The notes: a model not told the origin generated them from the sequence alone. Positions 16,261-27,753 are shown, counted from the stretch's first letter. The stretch: DNA of 64,000 nucleotides from Phaeosaccion multiseriatum (GCA_965112735.1 OZ218955.1:1550001-1614000); one strand, 5' to 3'. Program-made: numbers and translations.

Positions 16261-16797
16261 AGCTATCTGTCTAGCGCTAACTGTATCTGGCTGTCTAGCT
16301 GTGGAGCTGTCTGGGGGCCGAAGAGAGCGAAACCCCCGACTTATCCAACTACCGACTTGCATAGGGTGTACATAGAAATACATTAAAATAAATATGTATT
16401 ATGACAGTTATTTGATCTTTTAAAACTCGAAAAGCTCCTTCGCCATGCAACACTCATCCAACCTAATGCCAGTGCTGAGGACAACAGGGTGAAACAGTAA
16501 TAATAACAAAAATGGAAACAAAAACAGCACTATCCCTCGGTTTTTCCCTCTCCCCTCCCCCTTATTCAGTCACGCTCGTGTCGATCAAAATGATTCGCTG
16601 GCGATGGCTGCTCGGCTATGGCTTGGTCGCTTGGCTACACTCCCTCCCCATCACCATCACCATCACCATCGCCCACCTGCGCCTATTCATTCATTAATGC
16701 GTTGCCCCTTTAAGGCGGTGCCCTTGCCTCTTCCTCCTCTGGTGCCTCTCTTCCGCCTCCTTCTCCTTCGTCCTCTTCCTCTCCCTTCGTCCCCCTC

Positions 16798-17465
16798 CTA
16801 CTCCTCCTCCTCTTCCTCCTCCTCTCCCTCTACCTCCTCCTGCCCCCCCTCGTCGTCGTCGCCTTCCTTCTCGTCCTCCTCCTTCTTCTCGTCCTCCTCC
16901 TCCTTCTTCTCCTCCTTCTTCTCCTCCTCGTCCTCCTTCTCCTTCATCTCGTCGCCCCCCCGTATCTCCTTCTCCACCACCACCACATCGTCGTCCTCCT
17001 CTCCCTCACACATAAGGTGCCCTCCCCTCAGATCGACCGTGCCCTCCGTGAGATTGAAGAAGTATCCGGGAGGCAAATGATCAGCCACAAAGCATAGGCA
17101 CATAACCTGAGTCGAGAGGAGACAAAGCCGCAGAGGGAGAGAGGGTGGGAGAGAGAGAGAGAAGAGAGACAGGGGAGAGAGAGATGGAGATGGTAGAGAG
17201 AGGGGTGGAGAGAGAAGGGGGGGAGGCAGGGAGGGAGGAGGAAGAGACAGAGAGAAAGAGAGGAGAGAGAGAGAGAGGAGAGCGAGAGAGAGCGGAGACC
17301 CGCACCACAGCAGGGATAAAGGTCAGCGCGTGTCGTGTCTGCAGGGGCGGAGGGCAGGGGCGGCGCATGGGGCCCAAGGCGAGGAAGGCGGGGCAAGAGT
17401 GCACACACACGTACGTACACACGCACACATACATACATACATACATACGCACACACGCACACACG

Positions 17466-17502
<37 letters not shown>

Positions 17503-17514
17503 GCACACACGCAC

Positions 17515-17556
<42 letters not shown>

Positions 17557-20500
17557 CTGCGCGGCTCCCCACCACAGTGGATACAGCATCGCCTGACATA
17601 GCCATCCCCTCCCCACGAGAGAAGCCCAATGGAGGACTCCGGCCTTGGCGGCCCGGCACGCACTTCCAAACCAGCGACGCATGTCTTCGATAAAGAAGGT
17701 GCCGATCTGAAACGGCTGTCGTGGGGGGTACTTCTGGCCCTCCTTGTTTGGGTTCTGCTGCGCACTGTTGATGACCCGGCCCAGGCTGCCGCTCTTCGTC
17801 TCACCCTGGTACATGGGGTAATGTAGCACCACCTACCACACAACAGAGATGTTGTAAGGAGAAGGAAGGAGAAGAAAGGGTTATTTAGGAGAAAGTAAGG
17901 ACTAAGTCAGGATACGCAGGGGGTGGTAAACAAGAGGGAGGAGTGTTGCACAGTACAACAGTACCTGTGAGTACCAGAGCGAGCTGAAAGTAGGGAAATG
18001 GCTGAAGGTGAAAGCTACCTCATCCAAAGCCAAAGCCAAAGCCAAGCCCACAGACAAGCACAGAACAAGTCAAGTCCACACACACAGGGTTTACCTTCTG
18101 TCCCACGTGTTGGTAAAGGCCAGCGGGCGGCGCTCGGGTGACGATGTCGTTGGCGTTTTGTACCCGCCACTGCTCTGCCCCCACCTCGCGCTTCAGCTGC
18201 CCGAACCGCACGGCGAACTCTTCGTTGCCTTTGTATCGCACAGAGAGGGGACAGGGGCGAGGGTGGGGTGGGGGTGGGGAACTCACTCGTCAAACTCACT
18301 CTCACTCCCTCGATCTCTCTCTCACCCACCCACCCACCCATGCACCCACTCCCTCACTCACCGATTCTGGGTTGGCCGACAGTGTAACTGCCCATGCATC
18401 GGAACATGTCCTTCAAGCGGAGGTCCCCTGCTACGGCGTCTGCCATGGGGATCCCTCCCAACACGCCTGTCAGGCTGGTGTCATTGGCGCTGCCCTCGAG
18501 GCTCCATTCTCCCATGAGGCGGTACATGAAGAGTGTGGCCACTGCAGCCCCCAGTGAGTGGCCGGTGATCCACAGAGTAGGTTTCGCCCTGGAGGAAGAG
18601 GAGGAGGAGGAGGCATTGATACGTTGCCAGGCTCGAAGGATGTCACGCTTGATGTCCTATACAGGAAAAGAGGGAGGGAGGGAGGGAGGGAGAGAGAGAG
18701 AAAGGGAGGGAGGGAAGGAGGGAGTGTGAGTGCTAGTGCTGTAGCCTTGACCCATCCATTCAACCCCCCCCCCGCCACACACACATGGACAACTCTTGAG
18801 CGCGCCAAGTTGCCACAGAAGCATCCAATCCATATCGGTGTCAGGTCTTCGGGATTGCTTATTGCTTACGATAAGGTTCAACTAAACTGAAACTGAAACT
18901 GATTGGGGATTGCTCGGTTTCAGGTTTCAGTTTTCCAGTTTTTTCAGCTTTCAGTTTCTGTGACCGTACCCTATCGAACACAACCATAACACATGGGGAT
19001 GACGCACGACTAAGGGGGTCAAATGAAACTGAGCCTGAAACTGACCTGGTAGGTGTAGTCATCGTGCTGGGGGTTGAAGACGGCTTGGTAGAAACCGTGG
19101 TGGATGCGGATGTTGTCGCGAGCAGGGCCCACCAATACAGGTGCGACAGCCGCGTCTTGTGTTGTGTGTGGTTTTGAGTGTGAGGGAGGGAACGACGGGG
19201 TGAGGGAGTGGCAGTGAGTGAGTGAGTGAGTGAGTGAGTCAGTGAGGGGATGAGGGACTGAGGGGGTGAGAGCGTAAGTGAGTGAGTGAGTGAGTGAGTG
19301 AGTGAGTGACGGGGCGAAGGAGTGACAGTACGTGAGTTGCCAATTGTCAGTTGTCGGGAGGAGGAGGTTGGGGGTTTGGTGGGACGACGACACAGTGTGG
19401 ACCATCATGACAGGTCATACGTGTGCGTGTGTGTGCGTGAGTGTGTGTGCGTGTGTGTGGTAGGTACGTGTGTGTGTGCGTGTGTGTGTGTGTGCATGTG
19501 TGCGTGTGTGCATGTGTGCGTGTGTGCGCATGTGTGTGCGTGTGTGTGTGCGTGTGTGTATGTGTGCGTGTGTGCGCGCGTGTGTGTGTGCATGCGTGTG
19601 TGTGTATATATGCGTGCCTAGTCGTACCCGCGAGGATCATCGCCGCTGAGAGCGGACTCGTGCCCTGGAAGGCAAGAACGATGAAGTTGTGCTTCTCACT
19701 CCAGAACAGAGTGGCAAATGCGGCTTCTCCTAGTCCCACCTCCTGCTCGAAGCTTATCCTTCCCTCCACCTCTTTATCTACCCCGAAGCCCCACTCCTCG
19801 ATCTTCTCCTGAGAGAGGGGGAGGGAAGGGGAGGGAGGGAGGGAGGGCGGGAGGGCGGGAGGGGGAGGGAGGGAGGAGTGAGAGAGAGAGGGAGAGAGAG
19901 AGGGGGGGAGGGAGCGAGAGAGGAAGAGCTATGACAAGAAAAAGTAAGAAATAGAGGGACCAACAAGAAGGCCAGCGACAAGCAAGAGGAGTAGCCCTCC
20001 CTGCCCCATCCACTGCCACCCCCCCCCCACCCTCCCGCCTACCTGCACCAGCTCGCCCCTCTTGATGCGTGCGTTGTCTTCATCGCTGAGTCCATCATAA
20101 AAGTCCATCTCAGTACCGTGGAATTCGTAGGCCACTGAGGAGAACCTCAACAGGAGGGTCGATAGAGTGTGGCAGTAGGACTTGGGGGTCACAGAAGCCC
20201 ATGGAACGGCAGTCACGTTGGCTGTGGGATGGGGAGATTGGGAGGGGAGGGGAGGGGACGGGAGGGAGGCGGCGGAAGAAGGGGTAGAGCAGAAGGAAGG
20301 ACGAGAGGGGATTAGGGGAGAGGATGAGCAAGCTGGACAGGGGGGATGAATCCCTCCGCCACAAGCGAATGCAGCCTTCGGGGTGGGACTCAGTGGGTCC
20401 GTCCTCCTCGTCCTGTAAAAGCAGGCAGAAGTGATGCCTCCTAGTCGCTGTGTGTAAACGAGCCGCGTGCCTACACCATGCTCCCTACCCACCCGAACCC

Positions 20501-21268
20501 ACCCGACACCCTCCTGTTCTCTCTTGACCTCCTTCACTCTCCTGCATACTTACCTCTGACAGCGTTCTTGGCCTCTTCACCAGCACCCTGGCGCTGCAGG
20601 CTACCCAGGAGCAGGTGACGCTTGATGTCTACTCTGATGGCGTAGTTTGCAATACTAAAGCCGCCCCCAAACACATCGCCAGCCATACTGAGCAGGTCGA
20701 AGGCCCTACATACGTACAGAACGACGAAAATAAGGGCGAACCAGGGCACGAAGAAGACGGCCAGCACGACGGGCAGGAGGTAGTAGAAGACCAGGCGGAT
20801 CAGGACGAAGTCCTCCTCGTCCTCCGCCTCCTCCTCCGCCTCCCGCGCCTCCTTCTCGGTCAGCACGGGCACATGCGCCACAGATCTCTGGCGCATCAGC
20901 AGTGACGCGTGCGTCTCGGGGGCGGGGGAGGCGTCGATGTCGTCGTCGTCCTCGTCGTCCTCCTCTCCTCCCCCTGCCGCTGCTATCGCCGCTGCCAGCG
21001 AGGGTTGAGACTCTCCCTTACGGACGGTCATGGGCATCGTTTTGCCGGACTTCCTCCCATCCCGACCAAAGGTGCTTATCCTGAGGTGAACGAGGCCCTT
21101 GAGAGTTTCCGTGACAAGCCCCGTTATGGCGACACAGGTGTAGTTGACGGCGGCAGAAATAACAGACTTGGGAGTGGATAGCTTCAATGAAGTCTTGCGT
21201 TGGCTCTGTAGGAGGGGGTTGTCCAGCAAAGGGGTCTTACCCCGTCCTGGCTTGACAATCTCTGCCAT
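16798..21268 (-). CDS. Class 3 (Rossmann-like GHSLG) lipase with N-terminal membrane anchor
   Basis: Eight exons: 20554-21268, 20043-20221, 19628-19808, 19046-19155, 18362-18656, 18095-18228, 17557-17832 and 16798-17106; 732 residues with all phases consistent. Residues about 155-190 form one or two adjacent hydrophobic segments ([17 protein letters not shown]), so the enzyme is likely membrane bound. The lipase core has FIVLAFQGT, the nucleophile motif ITGHSLGAA (Ser near 428), an Asp in [11 protein letters not shown] (near 521) and a His in YQHVGQK (near 534), the full class 3 triad in the usual order. The C-terminus is an Asp/Glu/Lys-rich tail. It probably hydrolyses acylglycerols or galactolipids; which one is not shown. 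Confidence 0.88.
17401..17556 (-). repeat. (CA)n / gene-strand (GT)n array at lipase intron 7 donor
   Basis: On the gene strand the exon ends GCGCAG and the intron starts GTGCGTGTGTGTG, continuing as GT repeats. The same intron ends in CT-rich repeats (17120-17290), giving a purine/GT 5' half and a pyrimidine 3' half. Confidence 0.85.
19193..19615 (+). repeat. GTGA tetranucleotide and GT dinucleotide arrays in lipase intron 3
   Basis: GTGA-type repeats lie at 19193-19320 and GT-rich repeats at 19420-19615, both seen on the plus strand. On the gene strand they appear as CA repeats after the donor, then CACT repeats towards the acceptor. This intron does not follow the purine-first rule of most neighbours. 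Confidence 0.8.
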
Positions 21269-21609
21269 GATATTCCCTCGTCTCTCTCTTGGCGGGATGG
21301 GGTGCTGCCACTGGAGCCCGCCTTCTGAATCTCTTTCCCTTTCTTTTTCCTCCGACCTCCAGGACGGAAAACCCCTCCTCTACTCCCCGCTCTCCCGTTT
21401 TGTCTGCTGGATGGCGCACTGTGCCGTGGAGGAGCAGCGAGAGAGAAGAAAGGGGACGCACAGAAAAGATTGCGGAAAAAATTCGGGGAGAACTGAAACT
21501 CAAGAAGTTGGGCTCCCAAACGTGGCCACATTCTGATTTGGATTTTGGGGCTCAAATCCAAAAAAGGAAAAAGGGATCCAGAAGAACATCGTCAAAGAGA
21601 GCGCCAACC
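21269..21609. promoter_or_regulatory. Head-to-head promoter spacer, lipase / COPI-associated-type protein
   Basis: 341 bases between divergent ATGs. A GGATTTTGGGG stretch and a short A-rich stretch (21560-21580) lie close to the plus-strand start. No canonical TATA box is seen. Confidence 0.4.
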
Positions 21610-22921
21610 ATGGAGATGGCAGCGAGCGCCGTGAAGGGGACCTACAGTGGCATGCGCTCAGCGGCGGTGTACACCAGAGACGGTCCCTTGAGCCTGAGAT
21701 TGATGGGCGCCCTTGGAGGTGGGTTGATCGATCTTTTGGTCGTTGCGTTGAGGTGAGCCTTCCATCGTGTGCACAAGCACCACTAAACACTCCCCTTCAC
21801 TGATTGCTACACAGGACTGGCGCTGACAGGGGTGTCTTTCGCAGCCTTCTTTGGAAATCTGTGGACCCTCAATGTCATCGGGAGTTTGGTTCAGGCGTAC
21901 CTCCTCGTCTTCGGCCTCATCTCTTTCTTCCTGGAGTTCCATGAGAAGTGCCATTGCGTGCCCAAGCGAATCATCAATGGTATCTACGAGTACGCCAAGT
22001 TCCTAACGGTACGCTCGTGGTCAAATGCTTCTGCAGCACTGAATTATTTCACTCTCCCCTCACCCCCCCCCCTTTGTCTCTCTCCCTCTTTCCCCCACTC
22101 ACTCACTCACTCACTCACGCACTCACTCACTCACTCACCCACCCACCCACCCACCCACCCACCCACCCCACCATCCCCCCCCAACCCACCACCCACCCAC
22201 TCACCCACCCATCATGCTGCCCGCCTGATGCAATCAATCCCTGGTGCAGATGGTGTGGGGCCGCGGTATGTGGTACTTCTTCCTAGGCTCCCTCTCACTC
22301 GGGCAGTGGAACCTCCCGGACATCATAGTGGGGGCGTTTTTGATGGGGCTGGGCCTCGCCATGGGCTACTTCGGGAACCGGTGAGTAGCTCTCGTGTGCG
22401 TGGATGAGAGGGAGAAGAGAGAAGTAAAAGAGTGAGAGAGAGAGGTGTAGAGTGAGTGGCTTGGTTTGTATATGCGTGGGGGGGATGTAGGATTAGGTCA
22501 AACTTCGGGCCTTGTCTTTATCTCTGTCTTGCCTATCTGCACAGCTGTCGTCCCCTTCCCCTCGACGCGAATGCCATCCACTGCCATCCACGTACTCCCA
22601 TCCCATGTATTCTTCATGTGTATGCCTGACATCCACGTCATTAATTCAAGCGTCCATCAACGTATGTACGTACGTACGTACGTACGTATATGTATGTATG
22701 TATGTGTTGTATACCGTGTGTTGAATGTACGTACTCAGGGGCATGACCCGGCTCAAGGACATTCGCAAGAAAATCAAGGACGAGAACGACTTGAGAGAAA
22801 AGTTCGACGAGTACGACGTCAATAAGGACGGCTCTCTGGACACAAAGGAGATGGCCCAGGTCCGTTGAAGGACGCTGACGCTGACTTTGAGTTGCTATCT
22901 CGGTCTCTCTCGTTCTCTTTC

Positions 22922-23009
<88 letters not shown>

Positions 23010-23243
23010 CTCCGTCACTCCCCCCCCCCCCCCCCCGCGCACACACACACACTCACTCCACCTTTCTTTCTCTCTCCGCCCCCTGCCTCTCTCCCTCAGT
23101 TCTGCCAAGATCTCGGGGCGAAGCTCACGCTCGCCGACCTCGAAACTTGCGTCATGAACTTGGACCGCGACAACAACGGCAGGGTCGAGTTCAGCGAGTT
23201 CCTCCTATGGTGGATCAACCAAAAGTACGCCACGAAGGTGTAA
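21610..23243 (+). CDS. COPI-associated-type membrane protein with two canonical EF-hands
   Basis: Five exons: 21610-21718, 21815-22008, 22250-22380, 22739-22859 and 23100-23243; 232 residues. The first half has several hydrophobic helices (ALTGVSFAAFFGNLWTL, AYLLVFGLISFFLE, MWYFFLGSLSLG and IVGAFLMGLGLAMGYF). This resembles the four-helix COPI-associated/TVP15 membrane family. The C-terminus has two textbook EF-hand loops: DVNKDGSLDTKE and DRDNNGRVEFSE, with acidic residues at positions 1, 3, 5 and 12. Known TVP15 proteins are Golgi vesicle proteins without EF-hands, so this looks like a calcium-sensing version. The family call is from hydrophobic pattern only; the EF-hands are certain. Confidence 0.72.
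22095..22205 (+). repeat. (CACT)n then (CCAC)n array in intron 2
   Basis: C-rich tetranucleotides lead to the acceptor at 22249. They are complementary to the GTGA/GGTG arrays found after donors in other introns. Confidence 0.8.
22925..23099 (+). repeat. (CT)n array and poly-C tract before the last acceptor
   Basis: About 80 bases of CT repeats, then a C-run and CA repeats, then the acceptor CCCTCAG at 23099. It is an extended polypyrimidine tract. Confidence 0.85.
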
Positions 23244-23546
23244 TTGATGTCAGTTTAGTTAGTCAAAGAGGGTCGAGAGGATAGTGGTGAATCCATTAGG
23301 AGTACAGTACCTACGCCACTATTTAGTGTAGAGCAAAGTCGAGAGATCGATAGGGTAGGGTAGTCGCAGGCAGGACGGGTCGTTGAAAGAGCGGAAGGAC
23401 AGGGAGGAGAAAGGTCGTGGGAGGGCGCGGGGCAATTAGCGCAATTGAGTTATGTTGGAGCGCAATTGAGCGCACTTGGTGCTTTTCACCCTTGTGTTTG
23501 GCTTGCGGCGGTCGCAAGCGGTTGTTAAATATTCATGAGTCAGTTT
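23244..23546. other. Convergent spacer, COPI-associated-type gene / FSH1 hydrolase
   Basis: 303 bases with an inverted-looking GCAATTGAG pair (about 23432-23470) and a short poly-T near 23560 just inside the neighbouring gene. No coding signal is seen. Confidence 0.4.
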
Positions 23547-24281
23547 TTACAGTTGTAGGTTTTTTTTTTTTGGTGCTATAGACTTCCCTACAAACTCAAG
23601 GTAGTGTCGAACGCTCGCCGCTCGCATTGGCACGTGATGACCACCCTCGTGCACGTGCGTCTCGGCGTGTCCATAGTACTGCACAACGGCCTCTGACTGC
23701 TCGGGTTTAATTAGGCCATCAGTTTCGCCCCAAACGTGGAGACTCGGCGTTGATATGGTGGGTATTGACTGCGGCTGCTGGATTCTTGGTGTTGTTGGTG
23801 TTGATGTCGATGTTGTTACTGCTGCTGTTGTTTCCACGGTGTTGGTGAATGCATTGGGAGGGAGGGCCGCATCGTAGCCGGCAACCTGAATAGAGAACTG
23901 CAGGCCTGGCAAAAAGGGGGAAGCGACCTTTGGGTCGTCTTCGAGAAAAGCGTGCTGCAGACACAGCAAGTGCACAAGCCGTGCCCCTTGCGAGAAGCCA
24001 AGCAAGCCAACAAAACCGCCCGTGCTCCATTCTGCTCGAACCAAGTCAAAGCTCTCTTGCAGACCTGCGTAGCAGTCGCCGTCTCGATTCCACCAGGTTC
24101 GCATATTGGCATCCTCCGGGTGGGGAAAGGGCGCATCCAAAGTAACCAAGTCGATATTGAGGGTGGATCTCAACTTCTTCCGCAAAGGGTGCATGCGGCC
24201 CAGAAAGAGCTCGCCTGTTTGTCGATTGCCATGCAGTACCAGCAGCTTCTTGCTGGTACTGCTTGTCTTCTCCTCCGCCAT
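23547..24281 (-). CDS. FSH1/OVCA2-family serine hydrolase
   Basis: A single exon of 244 residues, one of two intron-free genes in the window. The N-terminus KKLLVLHGNRQTGELF is the usual start of this alpha/beta hydrolase family. The nucleophile elbow is GFSQGA (Ser97). The acid is in WGETDGLIKPEQS (Asp188), and the His in HEGGHHVP (His215) completes the triad. Human OVCA2 and yeast FSH1 are close in length and are carboxyl-ester hydrolases; substrate here is unknown. A Thr/Pro/Gln-rich insert of about 30 residues (near 145-175) precedes the acid residue. The start ATG at 24281 is the only one ahead of the first beta strand. Confidence 0.9.
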   Translation of the reverse strand: MAEEKTSSTSKKLLVLHGNRQTGELFLGRMHPLRKKLRSTLNIDLVTLDAPFPHPEDANMRTWWNRDGDCYAGLQESFDLVRAEWSTGGFVGLLGFSQGARLVHLLCLQHAFLEDDPKVASPFLPGLQFSIQVAGYDAALPPNAFTNTVETTAAVTTSTSTPTTPRIQQPQSIPTISTPSLHVWGETDGLIKPEQSEAVVQYYGHAETHVHEGGHHVPMRAASVRHYLEFVGKSIAPKKKNLQL

Positions 24282-24540
24282 TAGCTCTCAGTGCAATAAG
24301 TTGCACACCAGCTTGGCCCTCCCGTGCCAACTTGGTGAAGGGACCTCCGAGCTAGAAGCCAAAGCCGCAAGTGTGAAGACGAGGCCCAGTCTCGCTGTCC
24401 CTCGCTGTGTCTCTCTCTCGCTCTTTCTCTCCCTCGCTCTCTCTCTTTTTTTTGGTCCTCGATCTGTTGTCAAAAGATTCGTTACTTTTAGGCACCACCC
24501 TCTCCATACCCCTCTTCCGGCAGTCGATCTCTGAAACAGC
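24282..24540. promoter_or_regulatory. Head-to-head promoter spacer, FSH1 / Thg1-like
   Basis: 259 bases between divergent ATGs, with a CT-rich half (24400-24450) close to the plus-strand gene. No recognised promoter element. Confidence 0.4.
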
Positions 24541-27449
24541 ATGGAGGGTACCAAGGCGGGGGAGCATCAGACCCAAGGAGGAGCAGTAGCACCAGCAGTA
24601 GCAGCACCAACCACAGGTCCATCAGCACCAGCAGAGCCGCCGCAGAAGACGCTAAGACAGGCAGCCCTCGAGATCCAGAGACTGCTTCGGACGCGCCGGC
24701 CGCGGAGCTGTGCCGGTGTTCCTGCAGAGGCACACCAATTGCCACCCTTCATCCCGAAAATACAGTGGACAGAGCTCGGTAGGTCTCTCTCTCTCTGTGT
24801 GTGCGTGTGTTTAATACACGCATCCGAGAGGCGGAGGGAGCGAGAGTGCTGCCTCCCTGCCTTTCTCTCTCGCTTTGTCCTTCCGCCTCTCTCTTGTCTT
24901 CCAGACGGCCGCTCTCACCCGCACGAACCACACTTTTGCTCAATAATGACCCAGGGAACTTGCTCAAAGCGGCCGAGAATCCTCATGACAGTGTGCCTGG
25001 GGAGTACTGGATCTCGCTTCGCCTGGACGGGAGTGGCTTCAGCACTTTGCTCAAGAGGATGAGGGTAAGCATGAATAGGCGTACACTTGGATAGGTGGAT
25101 GCATTGCCTTCTCATAACCCCCCTTTTTCGTCCTTGTGCATACCCAACCAAAAGGCTGAGGGTATCTTCAAGGACGGAGGCCACAGCCCGGAGTTTGGCG
25201 ACATGATGAAAGAGGCTACCGCGTCCTTGATGAGCAAGTTCACAGGTATGCTCTGAGTAGGTACAGGCAAACAAAGTAACACGCAAGGCACACCCGTCTA
25301 TGTGCTTGCGCGACAGACCGAGATGAACCCGACCCACGCACCCACAGGCAGGCAAGGGAGATGTGGCAGTTACATGTAGTTGTTTGTGGTTGATCGGCCC
25401 CGCACTTGCTCTCCCTCTTCCACCTCCTCTCCTTGTCTGCAGCGAAATGCGGGTACACGCACAGCGACGAGATCACCTGCCTCATCCCTCCTGCACGGAT
25501 ACTTCGAGACAAGCAGAATGTGAGGGCGCTAACCTACCTACTGCTTTACTTGCCACTACTTTACTTGCCACTGCTTTACTTGCCACTGCTGCTCTGCTGC
25601 TGCTGCTTTCTATCTTGCTGCTCGCTGCCTTTCGTCTTGTCTGGCACCGATCCAACCTTCTCTCTTTCCCTCTCCTCCCCCCCCCTCCCTCTCTCTCTCT
25701 CCTCCCCCCCCCCCCTTTCTTTCTGTCCCCTTACAGGAGCACGGGTACGGAGGGAGGGTGGTGAAACTCATCACTCTCGCCACTTCCCACGTGACTGCGC
25801 TGTTTTGCTATCGCATCTTAGAGCTTTGCAGGAAGATTAACTTCAATCTTCCCATGGACATGCTACCCCAGTTCGACTGTCGAATGGGTGAGTGAGTGAG
25901 TGAGGGTGTGAGTGAGTGAGTGAGTGAGTGAGTGAGTGAGTGAGTGAGGGAGGGAGGGAGTGAGTGAGTGGGGGTGTGAGTGAGTAAGTGAGTGAGTGAG
26001 TGAGTGAGTGAGTGAGTGAGTGAGTGAGTGAGTGAGTGAGTGAGTGAGTGAGTGAGTGACTGAGTGATGGAGTGAGTGAGTGAGTGAGTAAGTGAGTGAG
26101 GGAGGGAGTGAGTGAGTGGGGGTGTGAGTGAGTAAGTGAGTGAGTGAGTGAGTGAGTGAGTGATAGGGTGATTGGGTGATTGGGCAAGTGAGCGAGAGTA
26201 AGGGAGGGAGGGACGAAGGGAGGGAGGGAGTGAGGGAGTAGTAAATCTGCATACGCCTCCGTAGTACACCGGACTAGTACTAGCCCTATCCCCCCTCTCT
26301 ACCATCTCTACACTTCCCTCCCCTCCCCTCCCCTCCCACCCCTACCCTACTCTCCCTAACCACAACCCCAACGCCTCCACTGACATACTACACCCGCCCC
26401 CCGCCCCCAACAAAGGCAAATTCAAGACGGAGGAGGAGGCGATGGCCATGCTGTGGTGGAGGGCGTACGACTGCGGAGTGAACGGGGTGTCAGACACCGT
26501 CCACCTTCTTGCCGCAAAGGGCAGCGTCAAGGGGGCTAAGAGCGTGGCCCGCAACACAACGGAGGAGAAGCTGGGCTGGCTCTACAAGCACAATCAGCTA
26601 CCTCTGCCGCCACATGTGGTACGGGGGTGGGAGGGATGGCAGTGGATGGGATGGAGGCTATCGTGCCCTGTCCCAAGTGCCTCCGCCAACGTCGCGCTCT
26701 CTTTCTCTCTCTGTATCTGTCTATCTATCTCTCTTTCTGTCTCTGTATCTATCTGTTTTGTCTTTCGTAGTCCAAAGCTCACCACTTCCCTCCCGCATCC
26801 TTGCTTTCCCCCTTCCTTCCTTCTTTCTTTCCCTCCCTCCCTCCTTGTTCCTCTCTGATGAAAGGCGTACGGCTCTCTCTTTGTCCGTGTGAAGCGTAAC
26901 CGTATCGGCTTCAACCCCCGAGACAATGTTGAAGTACATTGTCTGCGGGGAACAGTGGAGCAGGTGAAGGGAACGGTGCTGACTCTGACGGCCCGAAATG
27001 AGCTCATTCCACCCGACGACAAGCTTGATCCCTCCATCCTGGAGCTGACGGGGGAGGAGAGGAAGGCTGTAACGCTCAATAGAGAGGGGGTGGAGCGAGG
27101 GATGAACGATCGGAGCTCGGGTGCACGGGGGCAAAAGAGAGAGCGCAAGGGGAAAAGAAAGGGGGGGCAGCACAAGAAGAAGAACAAGGAGAAAGGGGCG
27201 GAAGGGAAGGATGCAAAGAAGGGTGGGGAGGGGGAGGGGGAGGGGGAGGGGGAGGGGAATGGAAAGAAGGAGGACGGGGAGGAGGGCGAGAAGACGAAGA
27301 AGGAGGCGGGGGAGGGGGAGGGAGAGGAGGGCCAAGGGGTGGCGTGCAAGAGGAGCAAGACGGAAGGAGGAACGACGGCCTCTGACAAGGCGGAGGAAGC
27401 GACTGCCGCAGGCCCAATAGGCAACGAGATGGACGACTCGGGCACATGA
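24541..27449 (+). CDS. Thg1-like tRNA guanylyltransferase family protein
   Basis: Seven exons: 24541 to about 24782, 24905-25064, 25155-25245, 25443-25519, 25737-25887, 26416-26618 and 26865-27449; about 502 residues. The core has the Thg1 metal motif SLRLDGSGFSTLL, a second metal motif THSDEITCLIPP, and MLPQFDCRM followed by WWRAYDCGVNGVSD. The last corresponds to the region that carries HINN in canonical eukaryotic Thg1. Thg1 enzymes add G to the 5' end of tRNA-His by 3'-5' polymerisation; Thg1-like proteins repair tRNA 5' ends. The HINN position reads GVNG here, so the tRNA-His role is not assured. A Lys/Glu/Gly-rich tail of about 110 residues follows. The exon 1 donor is uncertain: GTAGGT at 24779 breaks frame, and only GTCTCT at 24783 keeps it. 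Confidence 0.72.
25888..26230 (+). repeat. (GTGA)n array starting at the Thg1-like intron 5 donor
   Basis: The exon ends CGAATGG and the intron opens GTGAGTGAGTGAG, continuing about 340 bases with GGGAGGG interruptions. The true donor is therefore the first unit of the array. The same intron ends in CCCT-rich sequence (26290-26415). Confidence 0.9.
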
Positions 27450-27533
27450 AGAAAGGCGCTCCCGGATAGCGACCAACGTCGTACGCAAAAGACGTAACGT
27501 AACGTAACGTAACTGAGATGGAGGCTACGAAGC

Positions 27534-27753
27534 TCCACGGTTGGCACCCCTTAGGAAGTCAGCACTTTAGCAGTTCGATTCATTGGCGAACCCTCCATAT
27601 CCCTGGCCGAGGCTGTAGAGCTCAAGGGCTCAAAACAAAACCAATCAATCGAATTGCCCCTCAAGGCTGTAGAGCTCAAGGGCTCAAAACGAAACCAATC
27701 AATCGAATTGCTTCTCAAGTGCTGACTTCGTAATGGGTGCCGACCAAACGTGG
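27534..27753. repeat. Foldback / MITE-like element with imperfect terminal inverted repeats of about 50 bp
   Basis: The left arm (about 27534-27586) and right arm (about 27695-27753) are inverted copies: both hold GAAGTCAGCACTT, a GGCACCC block and TTCGATT with small indels. Between them lie two direct copies of a block of about 50 bases (starting GGCTGTAGAGCTCAAGG, at about 27610 and 27663). No open frame inside. A (CGTAA)n run abuts it at 27490-27515. It lies in a convergent spacer, a normal landing place for a small non-autonomous DNA element. Confidence 0.6.

Noticed and set aside
20280-20410. Extra lipase exon (reading [18 protein letters not shown])
   Set aside because: It has an acceptor-like site but gives a stop in the phase required; the next exon at 20221 joins cleanly without it.
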